Origin: Actinocatenispora rupis
Lineage (GTDB): Bacteria > Actinomycetota > Actinomycetes > Mycobacteriales > Micromonosporaceae
Direction: 5' to 3'
Length of the DNA: 64,000 nucleotides
Assembly: GCF_016861975.1 (NCBI RefSeq)
Contig: NZ_BOMB01000007.1
Span: 1 to 64,000 of the forward strand
Of this stretch, positions 35,063-44,732 are shown in pieces. The notes beneath the pieces were generated by a model. That model was not told where the DNA came from and searched no databases. It saw nothing but the letters and a program-made list of their open reading frames with translations. The stretch's first letter is position 1; each line of letters starts with the position of its first letter. The translations under genes were made by a program, and so were the position numbers.

Positions 35063-35593
35063 TCAGGCGGTGGTGGCGCGTTGCCGGTAGGTGCGGGTCT
35101 TGTTGCGGTTGCCGCAGACGCGCATGGAGCACCAGCGGCGCGACGAGTTGCGCGAGGTGTCGTAGTAGACCCAGCGGCAGTCGTCGGCGGGGCAGATCTT
35201 GAGGCGGCGCCAGGTGCCGTCGTGGCTGGCGAGGGTGACGGCGGCGAGGATCTCGCCGAGGGTGCCGACGACGCCGGTGCCGGCGGGCGCGGGCCGGGCG
35301 CCGTCCGGGCCGAACGTGGCGGCCAGCGGGATGCCCGCCGCGATCCGGTCCAGCTCGGTACGGTCCCGGTCGGTGTCGACGCCGTGGTGGGTCGCGGCCT
35401 CGGCGCGCAGTTCGGTACGCAGCCGGCGGGCGAGATCGAGGTCGGTGTCGCGGGCGGGCGCGGGGTGGCCGTGGTCGGCGAGCCACCGACGGAACGTCGG
35501 CACGTCGACCAGGTCGTCGGCGCCGCTCTCCACGTCGACGGAGTTGAGGAACGACTCGACGAGTCGCAGCGGCGCCGGTACGGACTCGGCCAC
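35063..35593 (-). CDS. CGNR zinc-finger (ABATE-domain) regulator
   Basis: 176 aa. An ABATE domain (about 5-120) precedes a CGNR zinc finger with four cysteines: ICPADDCRWVYYD, then WCSMRVCGNRNK. Such proteins are presumed stress-linked transcription factors. Of three near GTG codons the one at 35593 was chosen because GGGAGG is about eight bases upstream. No target is evident. Confidence 0.85.
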   Translation of the reverse strand: MAESVPAPLRLVESFLNSVDVESGADDLVDVPTFRRWLADHGHPAPARDTDLDLARRLRTELRAEAATHHGVDTDRDRTELDRIAAGIPLAATFGPDGARPAPAGTGVVGTLGEILAAVTLASHDGTWRRLKICPADDCRWVYYDTSRNSSRRWCSMRVCGNRNKTRTYRQRATTA

Positions 35594-35706
35594 CTGCACC
35601 ACCTCCCGACACCACTGTACTGATGTGACCGGTCACCCACGACCCGCCGCGGTGCCACGACCGTACGGCGGAGGGCAGCGACGCACGACCCCGTCCGGGC
35701 ACGCCG

Positions 35707-35721
35707 TAGCATCGGCAGGCG
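35707..35721 (+). promoter_or_regulatory. Leaderless-type -10 for the second ABC operon
   Basis: TAGCAT (35707-35712) and eight bases to GTG 35721. Confidence 0.55.
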
Positions 35722-36410
35722 TGGCCACTCCTCCGCTGTTGGAACTCCGCGGTGTCACCCGCGTGTACGGGGAACGGCAGGCGCTCGAACCGGTCGACCT
35801 GAGCCTGCGCGCCCGCAAGTGCGTCGTCCTGCTCGGCGCGAACGGGTCGGGCAAGTCGACCCTGCTGCGCATCGCGTGCGGCCGGGACACCCCCACCGAG
35901 GGCACGGTCCGGCTCGGCGGCGTACCGCTGACCGAGGAGGACGTGCGCACCCGGACGCAGATCGGCGTGGTGGCCGACAGCGTCGGGTACTACCCGGACC
36001 TGACCGTACGGGAGCACCTGCACCTGGTCGCGGTCGCGCACGGCGCCGGCGCCGAGGCGGACGGGATGGTCGAGTCGGCGCTCGTCGACTGCCGGCTCGA
36101 CGACCACGCCGACGCGCTGCCCGGTTCGCTGTCCAGCGGGCAGACCCAGGCCCTCCTGCTCGCCTCGGTACTCGTCCGCCCCCGCAAGCTCCTCGTACTG
36201 GACGAGCCGGAGCAGCGGCTCGACCCGTTCGCCCGGGACTGGCTCGCGGGCGTACTGACGGCCGAGAAGAAGGCGGGCACCGCGCTGCTGGTCGCCACCC
36301 ACCACACCGATCTCGCCGCCGCGGTCGCCGACCGCGTACTCGTGCTGCGCGAGGGGCAGGTCGTCGCCGACGGCAAACCGGACGAGGTGCTCGCCGGTGA
36401 CATCGCCTGA
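35721..36410 (+). CDS. ABC transporter ATP-binding protein
   Basis: 229-aa ATPase: Walker A GANGSGKST, signature LSSGQTQALLLA, Walker B LLVLDEPEQRLD, H-loop ATHH. The signature departs from LSGGQ. Start GTG 35721 is set by the -10 box. It overlaps the following membrane-protein gene by 14 bp, so they form one unit. Substrate unknown. Confidence 0.9.
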   Translation: MATPPLLELRGVTRVYGERQALEPVDLSLRARKCVVLLGANGSGKSTLLRIACGRDTPTEGTVRLGGVPLTEEDVRTRTQIGVVADSVGYYPDLTVREHLHLVAVAHGAGAEADGMVESALVDCRLDDHADALPGSLSSGQTQALLLASVLVRPRKLLVLDEPEQRLDPFARDWLAGVLTAEKKAGTALLVATHHTDLAAAVADRVLVLREGQVVADGKPDEVLAGDIA

Positions 36411-38100
36411 TCCGGTCCTGACCACGCCGCGGCCGGAGCCCGTCGACACGCTGGACCGGGCGACCGTCGCCGCGCGTACCCGGGAGACGTTGGCGCTGCT
36501 GCGTCGACTGCGCCGGGCGCACCTGCGGGAACAGGCGGGCAGCGCGGCGTTCGCGGCGTACGCCACGGCCATCGGCCTGCTCGTGTACGGCGGTGCCCTG
36601 CTGCCCTGGCTGCGTCGGCTGTCCGCCGGCCAGCAGCAGACCACCGACGCCGCCGTACTCGGTGCCGCGGCGCCGCCCGCGCTGATCGCCCTGACCCTCC
36701 TGCTGTTCGTCGCCGTACTGCGGGACGCGCTGTGGCGCGGTCCGGTCACCGTGCCCGTACCGGCGGCGAGCTGGTTGCTGCCGCTGCCGATCGACCGGGG
36801 CCGGATCCTGCGCCCGCGGCTGCGCAACCAGCTGGTCATCGGTGCCGTCGGCGGCGCGGTACTCGGTGTCGCCGTGGCGGTCGCGCTGACCACCGGCGGC
36901 CTCGCGGTCGGCCGGTTCGGTCCGCTGCTCGGCGCGTCGGCGGGCGGGTTCGCCGCCGCGGGCGTGCTGTCGTTCGGGGTGTCCGCGCTGGTGGAGCGGT
37001 ACCAGCGGGCGGCCCGGCTGGTCCGGTTGCTGGCGCCGGTCGCGGTCCTCGTCGCGGTCGCCCTCGGCGTCCAGGCCGGCCTCGCCGCGTACGGGCACGA
37101 CCTGCCGGTGCTGGTGCGGGTCGAGACGTGGACCGGACCGTGGGGCTGGGCCGTACAGCCGGTCCTCGCGGTCACCGGCCCGGTCGTACCCGGGTGGCCG
37201 GTGGGGTTCGCGCTGCTGGTCGTGGCCGCGCTCGCGGCGGCCGTCGTGGCGATGGTCGTCTGCCCCGGCGTCTCCGGCCGTACGTTGCGGATCCGGGCGC
37301 GGTCGGTCGCCGGCTTCACCGCCGGCCTGACCACCCTCAACCCGCGCGCCGCGGCCCTGGAGATCCGGGCCGCGCGCAGCCGACCCGCGCGTACGTTGCG
37401 GCTGCCGCGGCCACACCACCCGCGGCTGATCATCCCGTGGCGGGACGCGACCGCGCTGGTCCGCTCCCCGTCCCGGCCCGCCTGGGCGGTACTGCTGACC
37501 GCGGTCGGCTTCCTGCTGATCCGGCTGTCCACCGGCGCCGCCAACCTGTACCTGTCGCTCGCGTTGCTCGCCGCCGGGCTCGTCGCCGGCTACCTGGCCG
37601 CCGCGCAGCTCACCGAGCCGGCCCGGTTGGACGCCGACGACCCGCGCCGCGCCGGCTCCCTGCCGTACGCGTTCGACCGGTTGGCGTTGCGCCACGTGGT
37701 GGTGCCGCTCGTCGTCGCCGGCGTCCTGGCCGAGGTGTGCGCCGTGGTCGCGGTCGCCCTGACCGGCTCGGTCACCGCCCTGCTGGTACCGGTGATCTGC
37801 GTGCCGGCGCTGGTGTTCGCCGCGCTCGTCTCCGCGTACCGGGGGCCGGTGCCGGCCGCCGCGATGAACGGCCCCGACACCCCGGCCGGCAACCTCGGCA
37901 TGGTCACCGTCGTCGCCTGGTACGTGGCGGGTCCGCTCGTCGCGGTCGTCCTGCTGCTGCCGCCGATGCACCTCACGCTGGGCGCGCACGCCCCCGGCTC
38001 GGTGCTCAACTACGTACTGTGGGGTCTCGCCGTCGCCGCGATCCTCGCCTTCTGGTCCGTACGCCGGGCGCACAACCGCGCCAACGACATCCACCCCTGA
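36397..38100 (+). CDS. Polytopic membrane protein, DUF6297-type, partner of the ABC ATPase
   Basis: 567 aa with about 12 hydrophobic segments, no recognised ABC-2 motif, but the length and layout fit a fused two-half permease. The DUF6297 label is from memory of this gene pair in actinomycetes. GTG 36397 follows GAGGTG and lies within the ATPase gene. Likely the exporter body for the ATPase. Confidence 0.75.
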   Translation: MTSPDPVLTTPRPEPVDTLDRATVAARTRETLALLRRLRRAHLREQAGSAAFAAYATAIGLLVYGGALLPWLRRLSAGQQQTTDAAVLGAAAPPALIALTLLLFVAVLRDALWRGPVTVPVPAASWLLPLPIDRGRILRPRLRNQLVIGAVGGAVLGVAVAVALTTGGLAVGRFGPLLGASAGGFAAAGVLSFGVSALVERYQRAARLVRLLAPVAVLVAVALGVQAGLAAYGHDLPVLVRVETWTGPWGWAVQPVLAVTGPVVPGWPVGFALLVVAALAAAVVAMVVCPGVSGRTLRIRARSVAGFTAGLTTLNPRAAALEIRAARSRPARTLRLPRPHHPRLIIPWRDATALVRSPSRPAWAVLLTAVGFLLIRLSTGAANLYLSLALLAAGLVAGYLAAAQLTEPARLDADDPRRAGSLPYAFDRLALRHVVVPLVVAGVLAEVCAVVAVALTGSVTALLVPVICVPALVFAALVSAYRGPVPAAAMNGPDTPAGNLGMVTVVAWYVAGPLVAVVLLLPPMHLTLGAHAPGSVLNYVLWGLAVAAILAFWSVRRAHNRANDIHP

Positions 38101-38109
38101 GCCGTCGTA

Positions 38110-38141
38110 CCGCCCCGCCGGGTCAGACGGCGGCGGGGCGG
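38110..38141. terminator. Hairpin between convergent genes
   Basis: CCGCCCCGCC (38110-38119) pairs with 38132-38141, overlapping the stop of the leftward gene. Confidence 0.5.
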
Positions 38142-38836
38142 GTGGCGGTGGTGAAGATCTCGTCGTACACGGTGGGGTCGTGGGACAGCACGATCGGGAA
38201 GCCGGCACCGCGCTCGCCGCCGGTCCACCGCACCTCGACGCCGGGGTTGTGCCACTCGCTGCCGTCCGGCAGGAACACGTGCGGGCTGCCGGCCACCGCC
38301 CGGTCCTTCGCCGTACGCCACTGGCTGATGACCTCGGGGCGCCCGGAACCCAGGTACAGCGCCTTGGTCAGCGCGGCGGTGTTGACGCTCGCGCAGGACT
38401 CGGCGACGGCCAGTACTTCCGGCAGCAGCGTGATGCAGCGGCTCTCCGCGAACAGCGCGTGCCGCAGCGCCGCGTCCAGTTCGTCGCTCGCGGCGAGACC
38501 GCCGACGTCCGGACGCTTCGCCGCCTGTACCGCCTCCTGCGGCAGCAGGGTGGACGCCGGCCAGAGCGAGTCCGCCGCCTGCCACATCTGCCAGCCGAGC
38601 GTCTCGTCCAGCCCGCCGATCACCGGGATCTCCGCGTCCACCACCCGTTTCGGGTTCGGCCGGCCGAGCAGCTCCTGCGGGTACGCGCGCAGGTCGATGC
38701 GTACGCGGGTGAGGCCGAGCCGGCGCCGTGCCCGCCGCAACCCGGTCAGCGCCAGGGTCGCCCACGGGCACGCGATCTCGGAGTAGACGGTCAGTACGCC
38801 AGGTTCCGGGTTGAACTCGGGTTCCTTACGCGGCAC
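38123..38836 (-). CDS. DsbA-like thioredoxin-fold protein
   Basis: 237 aa. GTG 38836 follows GGGAGGTC. VYSEIACPWATLAL is the thioredoxin-fold active-site region, but only the first Cys of CxxC is present (CPWA). That is the pattern of cytosolic DsbA/HCCA-isomerase-like proteins acting by glutathione- or mycothiol-type chemistry rather than disulfide formation. SPHVFLPDG supplies the cis-Pro-like segment. Probably an isomerase or mycothiol-linked reductase (inference). Confidence 0.8.
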   Translation of the reverse strand: MPRKEPEFNPEPGVLTVYSEIACPWATLALTGLRRARRRLGLTRVRIDLRAYPQELLGRPNPKRVVDAEIPVIGGLDETLGWQMWQAADSLWPASTLLPQEAVQAAKRPDVGGLAASDELDAALRHALFAESRCITLLPEVLAVAESCASVNTAALTKALYLGSGRPEVISQWRTAKDRAVAGSPHVFLPDGSEWHNPGVEVRWTGGERGAGFPIVLSHDPTVYDEIFTTATRPAAV

Positions 38837-38988
38837 GGGACCTCCCGGGTGTGAGCACGTGATTGTCCAGGATCGCGCAGGGAGTGGCATCCGCGCGGCC
38901 CGGTCGGTCCATCCGGAGAGTGTTTCCCGGCGCCCCGAATGGGGGACAATCGCACTCGGGTACGCCGGCGTACGGCGGGAGGTGCGTG

Positions 38989-39462
38989 ATGGAGCGGACC
39001 GTTCCGTTCGTGGTGGTGGGGATCGACGGCCAGGAGGCGTCGACCGCGGCGCTGCGCTGGGCCATCGCCGAGGCGTGGGCGCACCGCGCGCGGGTCGTCG
39101 CGGTGCACGCGTTCACCGAACCGGCGGTGAGTGACGTGACGATGGTGCCGCCGGACGCGTTGGCGCACGCCGAGGACGCGCACCGGGCCGCGGTGCAGTG
39201 GCGGGACGAGGCGCTGGCCGCGCTCCCCGAGTACCCGGAGGCCGACGTCGAGGTCCAGGTACGCCTGGGTCCGGCGGGTCCGGCGCTGACCGAGGCGGCG
39301 TGCGGCGCGCTGCTTCTGGTGGTCGGCAGCCACGGCCACCATCCCCTGCACCGCCTCGTGTACGGGTCGGTCAGTCACTACTGCGTGGGGCATGCCCCGT
39401 GCCCGGTGGTCGCCGTCCCGTTCCAGCCGCGGCTGCCGGTGGACGCACCTCGCCCGGAGTGA
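38989..39462 (+). CDS. Universal stress protein
   Basis: 157 aa; ATG 38989 with GCGGGAGG. VVVGIDGQEASTAALRWA at the N-terminus and VVGSHGHHPLHRLVYGSVSHYC at the C-terminus give the ATP-binding GxxG-x9-GS motif. A single Usp domain, monocistronic. Confidence 0.9.
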   Translation: MERTVPFVVVGIDGQEASTAALRWAIAEAWAHRARVVAVHAFTEPAVSDVTMVPPDALAHAEDAHRAAVQWRDEALAALPEYPEADVEVQVRLGPAGPALTEAACGALLLVVGSHGHHPLHRLVYGSVSHYCVGHAPCPVVAVPFQPRLPVDAPRPE

Positions 39463-39473
39463 CCGCCGTCGTA

Positions 39474-39503
39474 TTGCACCGGTCGATGCAAAACCGGTAG
39501 CGT
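39474..39503 (+). promoter_or_regulatory. TetR operator 1 and leaderless promoter
   Basis: TTGCACCGGTCGATGCAA (39474-39491) is an imperfect palindrome with TTGCA/TGCAA ends overlapping the -35 region; TAGCGT (39498-39503) is the -10, six bases before the tetR ATG. A near-identical copy lies before the MFS gene. Confidence 0.7.
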
Positions 39504-39509
39504 GCCGGT

Positions 39510-40106
39510 ATGGCCCGACCGAGGACGTTCGACGAGGACCGCGCGCTGGACACGGCGATGCGCACGTTCTGGGCCAACGGGTACGAGGGCACCTCGACCC
39601 GCGACCTGTGCGACGCGCTGAACCTCGACCGCAGCAGCGTGTACAACGCCTTCCGCAGCAAGCACGAGCTGTTCGCCCGCGCGCTCGCCCGGTACATCGA
39701 GACGATGAACGCGCAGCAGCTCGCGATCCTCGCCGACCCCGACCTGTCCGCGGTGGCGCGGATCCGGGCACTGTTCGACCGGATCATCGACACCGAGTTC
39801 GAGCACCGGCGGCACGGGCGCGGCCTCGGCTGCCTCACCGTCAACAGCACCGTCGAACTCGCCGGCCGGGACGAGCGCGTCACCCGGATGCTCGACCGCG
39901 ACCTTGCCGTACGGCTCGACGCGCTGCGTACCGTGATCGAGGCGGGGCGGGCGGCGGGCGAGGTGACCTCGGGTCGGGACGCCGACGATCTGGCCCGCTT
40001 CGTCAATGCGGTCATCGCCGGGATGCGGGTGGCCGCGCAGGGCGGCGCGTCCCGGGCGGCGCTGACCGCGATCGCCGCGACGGCGGTGGACGCCCTGACC
40101 GCCTGA
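39510..40106 (+). CDS. TetR-family repressor
   Basis: 198 aa. HTH (about 28-48) is TSTRDLCDALNLDRSSVYNAF, followed by the C-terminal effector domain. ATG 39510 is probably leaderless. The matching operators before this gene and the adjacent MFS exporter imply it represses both and is released by the exporter's substrate. Confidence 0.92.
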   Translation: MARPRTFDEDRALDTAMRTFWANGYEGTSTRDLCDALNLDRSSVYNAFRSKHELFARALARYIETMNAQQLAILADPDLSAVARIRALFDRIIDTEFEHRRHGRGLGCLTVNSTVELAGRDERVTRMLDRDLAVRLDALRTVIEAGRAAGEVTSGRDADDLARFVNAVIAGMRVAAQGGASRAALTAIAATAVDALTA

Positions 40107-40147
40107 CCTCGTCGCGTGGAGCGACGCGCCTTCTGCTGTCTCAATTC

Positions 40148-40164
40148 TGCACCGATCGATGCAA
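40148..40164 (+). promoter_or_regulatory. TetR operator 2, before the MFS gene
   Basis: TGCACCGATCGATGCAA (40148-40164) differs from operator 1 by a single base. It ends just before the ribosome site of the MFS gene, a roadblock or promoter-downstream position. Confidence 0.7.
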
Positions 40165-40180
40165 AACCAGGAGACCCACC

Positions 40181-41386
40181 GTGCCCCGATCCACGTACGT
40201 CCTCGCGCTCGGCATCTTCGCGATGGTCACCAGCGAGTTCGCCGTCGCCGGTCTGATGCCCCAACTCGCCGCCGGCCTGCACGTCACCGTCCCGCAGGTC
40301 GGCTACCTCATCACCGCGTACGCCGTGGCCATGGCGCTCGGCGGCCCCCTCGTGTCCGCCGCCGTACTCCGGCTCCGCGCCCGCACCGCCCTCGTCGTAC
40401 TCTCCGCCGTCTTCCTCGCCGGCAACGTGCTCGCCGCCGCCGCACCCACGTACCCGGTGATGGTCGTGGCGCGGATCGTCACCGGCGCCACCGCCCAGGC
40501 GTACTTCGGGGTCGCGGTGTCGCTCGCGGTCCGGCTCGCCCGGCCCGAGCTGCGCGGCCGCGCCGTCGCCGTCGTCATGAACGGGCTGATGCTCGGCACC
40601 CTGCTCGGCCTGCCGCTCGCCACCCTCGTCGGCGAACGCTTCGGCTGGCGCGCCGCGTTCGGCGCCGTCGGCATCCTCACCGTCCTCGCCGCCGCGGTCA
40701 CCGGCCGCGCCGTCCCCAACATCGCGTACGCCGACGCCGACGGTGTCCCGCTGCGCCGGCGGCTCGCCGTCTTCACCCGCCCGCGACTCTGGCTCACCCT
40801 GTCGACCAGCACGTTCGTCATCGGCGCGACGTTCGCCGCGTTCAGCTACCTCAACCCGATCCTGACCGGCGTCACCGGCTTCCGGCCGTCCACCGTCCCG
40901 CTCCTGCTCATCGCGTACGGCGCGGCCACGGTCCTCGGCAACACCGTCGTCGGCCGCCTCGCCGACCGGTACGCCGTGCCCGTCGTCGCCAGCGGGCTCG
41001 CGCTCAACCTCGCGTTCCTGGTCGGGTTCGCGCTCTTCGCCCGGCACGCGCCGGTCGCCGTCGCGTGCCTGCTCGGCATCGGCCTCGTCGGCGTCACGAT
41101 GAACCCCGCCCTGGCCACCCGCGTCCAACGCGCCGGCGACACCGGGCCGCTCGTCAACACCGTGCACTCGTCGTTCATCACCGGCGGGGTGGTCGTCGGA
41201 TCCTCGCTCGGCGGCCTCGTCATCGCCGGCGCCGGGCTGCTCGGCACCCTCTGGCTCGGCGCCGCGCTCGCCGCCGTCGGCCTCCTCACCCTCGTCCCCG
41301 GCCTTCGCCGGACCGCCGCGGCCGCAGCGTCCGAACCGTCCCGCCAGCCGTGCCCAGCCACCAGCCCCGGCACGGAAGCCGCCTGA
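40181..41386 (+). CDS. MFS drug-type exporter (DHA1/AraJ-like)
   Basis: 401 aa with 12 helices. VTSEFAVAGLMPQLAAGL near the N-terminus and GRLADRYAVPV are typical of the DHA1 drug:H+ antiporters such as Cml/AraJ. GTG 40181 has CAGGAG. Under the TetR operator; substrate may be a drug or the cell's own metabolite. Confidence 0.88.
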   Translation: MPRSTYVLALGIFAMVTSEFAVAGLMPQLAAGLHVTVPQVGYLITAYAVAMALGGPLVSAAVLRLRARTALVVLSAVFLAGNVLAAAAPTYPVMVVARIVTGATAQAYFGVAVSLAVRLARPELRGRAVAVVMNGLMLGTLLGLPLATLVGERFGWRAAFGAVGILTVLAAAVTGRAVPNIAYADADGVPLRRRLAVFTRPRLWLTLSTSTFVIGATFAAFSYLNPILTGVTGFRPSTVPLLLIAYGAATVLGNTVVGRLADRYAVPVVASGLALNLAFLVGFALFARHAPVAVACLLGIGLVGVTMNPALATRVQRAGDTGPLVNTVHSSFITGGVVVGSSLGGLVIAGAGLLGTLWLGAALAAVGLLTLVPGLRRTAAAAASEPSRQPCPATSPGTEAA

Positions 41387-41387
41387 C

Positions 41388-41427
41388 CCGGCCCCCGATC
41401 CCTTGGTACGAAAGGAAACGGGGCCGG
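41388..41427. terminator. Hairpin between MFS and MBL genes
   Basis: CCGGCCCC (41388-41395) pairs with GGGGCCGG (41420-41427); a smaller hairpin sits inside the loop. Convergent genes. Confidence 0.5.
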
Positions 41428-41458
41428 TCGGTCCGTCGGTGGCTCGGCGATGTCGGGG

Positions 41459-42442
<984 letters not shown>

Positions 42443-42714
42443 CCGGTGTCCTTCCCCGGGCGTCGCATCCGGTCCGGCCGGTCCCGGTTCGCCCGCTGCT
42501 GCGGCCCCGCGACCTCGTCCGGCATCCGTTGTACCGACGCGCGGTGAATCGGGGCCGGCGTCCCGGCCAACGATGTCGGTCGATCTCCTCACGACCTCAG
42601 TGTGCTGTGCCGAACGCCCGTTCGGACCGGATACGCTCGGCGCGAGGGCCGGCCCGCGGCCGGCGCGGGCGACCGGACGGCGGTCGCAGGAGGTACGACA
42701 TCGGGAGCGACACG

Positions 42715-42870
42715 GTGGGCAGGTACGACGACGAGCGCGAGGTCGAGCTCGACGACGAGCAGGCGGTCCTGCCGGACCAGACCGCGGACGACACCGACGC
42801 CGGCTGGGGTGAGCGGCACCAGGACAACGACGACCGGCTGCTCGCCGACCGTCCGCCGCACTGGGACTGA
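42715..42870 (+). CDS. Small acidic conserved actinobacterial protein
   Basis: 51 aa. GTG 42715 has GGGAG upstream. Sequence is strikingly acidic (REVELDDEQAVLPDQT and DDRLLADRPPHW), with no fold predicted. I recall short proteins of this pattern being widespread next to mscL in actinomycetes. Likely intrinsically disordered; function unknown. Convergent with mscL. Confidence 0.7.
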   Translation: MGRYDDEREVELDDEQAVLPDQTADDTDAGWGERHQDNDDRLLADRPPHWD

Positions 42871-42890
42871 CCCCAGCCGACCGGCGACCG

Positions 42891-43298
42891 TCAGGCGGTC
42901 GGATCCACCTGCGCGGTGCAGAACGAGCAACGCGACGCCGCCGCCGGGATGCTCGACAGGCACTCCGGGCAGTCCCGCTTCGGTGCGTCCAGCTTCGCCG
43001 GGAAGAACCGCCGCAGCATCCGGTCCACCGGTACGACGACCAGGAAGTAGAGCACGGCGGCGACGATCAGGAACGCGAACACCGCGTTGATGAACACCCC
43101 GTACTTGAACTGGCTGCCGTTCAGCGTGAAGTAGAGACTGCTGAAGTCCTGCTTGCCGCCGATGGCCGCGATGAGCGGCGTGATGAAGCTGCTGACCAGC
43201 GCGTTGACCACGGCGGTGAACGCCGCGCCGATCACGATGCCGACCGCCAGGTCGACGACGTTGCCGCGCAGGATGAAGTCTCGGAAACCCTTGAGCAC
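42891..43298 (-). CDS. mscL: Large-conductance mechanosensitive channel
   Basis: 135 aa. FRDFILRGNVVDLAVGIVIGAAFTAVVNALV is TM1 and FLIVAAVLYFLVVVPV is TM2. It opens on membrane stretch to release solutes in hypo-osmotic shock. A C-terminal zinc-ribbon-like tail (CPEC...CSFC) is typical for actinobacterial MscL. GTG 43298 follows GAGGAG. Confidence 0.95.
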   Translation of the reverse strand: MLKGFRDFILRGNVVDLAVGIVIGAAFTAVVNALVSSFITPLIAAIGGKQDFSSLYFTLNGSQFKYGVFINAVFAFLIVAAVLYFLVVVPVDRMLRRFFPAKLDAPKRDCPECLSSIPAAASRCSFCTAQVDPTA

Positions 43299-43340
43299 CG
43301 GTTCGCTCTCCTCGATGTGGTGCGCTCGGCACGCAGTACG

Positions 43341-43853
43341 TCAGCCGGGCCGGAGCGCGACCCCGATGCGGGCGGACGGCTCGGCACCGGCGACCCGGCG
43401 TGCCTCGTCTTCGGACATCGCCAAATACACCACGGAATCGCCCGCGGTGTCCGCTGAATGGCCGGGTGTCCCTCGAAGAACCAGCGCGCCGCGCACGATC
43501 ACCTCGGCCGTACGGGAGTCGGCGCGGGTGACGGTCAGGTCCACCCGGTCGCCCGGTCGTACCAACCCGGTCACGTCGGGTTGGGCCACGGTCACCGCCA
43601 GCCCCACCTCGCCCGCCGGTACGCGGTCGCCCGGTGGCGCGGTCGCCCGGGTCGTCGGGCGCGGATGCACCGCGCACCGCTCGGCCGCCGCCGGCCCCGC
43701 TCCCGAGACCAGCACCCCGGCCGCCACGAGCAGCAGCGCCGCCACCGCGGCCCCGCGCAGCAGCCGCCCGCGCCGCCGCGGCGACCAGCGCACCGGGTCG
43801 AGCCGCTCGGCCCGCCGCCGGCCCCGCCCGGCACTCTTCTCCGACCTGTCCAC
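43341..43853 (-). CDS. SAF-domain (CpaB/RcpC-like) membrane protein
   Basis: 170 aa. GTG 43853 has GGAGGGAG. A cytoplasmic Arg-rich head, one membrane helix (about 33-55), then a SAF-like domain (about 60-165, with PPGDRVPAGEVG and VRPGDRVDLTV). SAF proteins such as CpaB assist Flp pilus secretin assembly, but the pilus genes are absent. In the M. tuberculosis equivalent region a similar gene lies beside mscL. Confidence 0.8.
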   Translation of the reverse strand: MDRSEKSAGRGRRRAERLDPVRWSPRRRGRLLRGAAVAALLLVAAGVLVSGAGPAAAERCAVHPRPTTRATAPPGDRVPAGEVGLAVTVAQPDVTGLVRPGDRVDLTVTRADSRTAEVIVRGALVLRGTPGHSADTAGDSVVYLAMSEDEARRVAGAEPSARIGVALRPG

Positions 43854-43922
43854 GACAAACTCCCTCCGCCGCGGGGAACCGTAGACACCGGGTCGGGGTC
43901 GTCACCACCACCGGCCAGTACC

Positions 43923-43944
43923 TGTGGACAACGCCTGTGGACAA
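43923..43944 (-). promoter_or_regulatory. Tandem DnaA boxes
   Basis: TGTGGACAA at 43923-43931 and 43936-43944, 13 bp apart start to start. Each is the complement of TTGTCCACA, the preferred actinobacterial DnaA box. No dnaA or dnaN gene is near, so this is not the usual oriC. Confidence 0.55.
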
Positions 43945-43981
43945 CCGCCGGCCGATCCCGTACGCGTGGTAAAGGGGAGGG

Positions 43982-44725
43982 ATGGCGTCGATGGACGGTG
44001 ACGTGGTCGAACGACCGGTGCGGGTGCACCGGCCGGGCGGTGTCGTGCCCGGCGTGCTGTGGCTGCCGGCCGCCGCGTCCGCGCCGCCGCCCCTGGTACT
44101 GCTGGGACACGGCGGCAGCGGGCACAAGCGCAGCGCTCGGGTACTGGACCACGCGCGCTGGTTCGCGTCGGCCGGGCTCGCGTCGTACGCGATCGACGGG
44201 CCGTACCACGGGGAGCGGGTGACACGGCCGCTGGCGGCTGCCGAGTACCAGAAGCTGATGGTGGGGGCGGGGCTCGGGCGGGTCCTCGACGGGATGGTGG
44301 GCGACTGGGCGGCGGGGGTGGCGGCGCTGGCCGCGGAGGGGGTCGTGGACGGCGACCGGCTCGGCTACCTGGGGCTGTCGCTGGGGACCAGGTTCGGGTT
44401 ACCGGTGGCGGCGGAGCTGGGCGACCGGCTCCGCTGCGCGGTGTTCGGCAAGTTTGGGCTGCGGCAGTGCGCCGCCATGGACCCGGGTCTGGACGCGCCG
44501 GAGCGGGTCGCCGCGGACGCCCGGCGCGTCACCGCGCCGCTGCTGTTCCACGTGCAGTGGCAGGACGAGATCTTTCCCCGGGACGGTCAGCTCGACCTCT
44601 TCGACACCCTGGGATCGGCGGACCGCACCCTGCTCGCCCACACCGGTACGCACGCGCAGACGCGCCCGGCCGCGTCGACGGCGTGGCGTCGGTTCGTCGC
44701 GGACCACCTGGCCGCGGGGGCGTGA
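43982..44725 (+). CDS. Alpha/beta hydrolase (dienelactone hydrolase-like)
   Basis: 247 aa; ATG 43982 after GGGGAGGG. GHGGSGHKRS is the oxyanion loop, GLSLG the nucleophile elbow, with GTHAQ as the late His region. Substrate unknown, ester or amide hydrolysis expected. Lies downstream of the tandem DnaA boxes. Confidence 0.88.
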   Translation: MASMDGDVVERPVRVHRPGGVVPGVLWLPAAASAPPPLVLLGHGGSGHKRSARVLDHARWFASAGLASYAIDGPYHGERVTRPLAAAEYQKLMVGAGLGRVLDGMVGDWAAGVAALAAEGVVDGDRLGYLGLSLGTRFGLPVAAELGDRLRCAVFGKFGLRQCAAMDPGLDAPERVAADARRVTAPLLFHVQWQDEIFPRDGQLDLFDTLGSADRTLLAHTGTHAQTRPAASTAWRRFVADHLAAGA

Positions 44726-44732
44726 GGCCGCG

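Noticed and set aside
43923-43944. Possible oriC
   Set aside because: Only two boxes and no dnaA, dnaN, gyrB or parA genes in the window; kept only as a DnaA-box pair.
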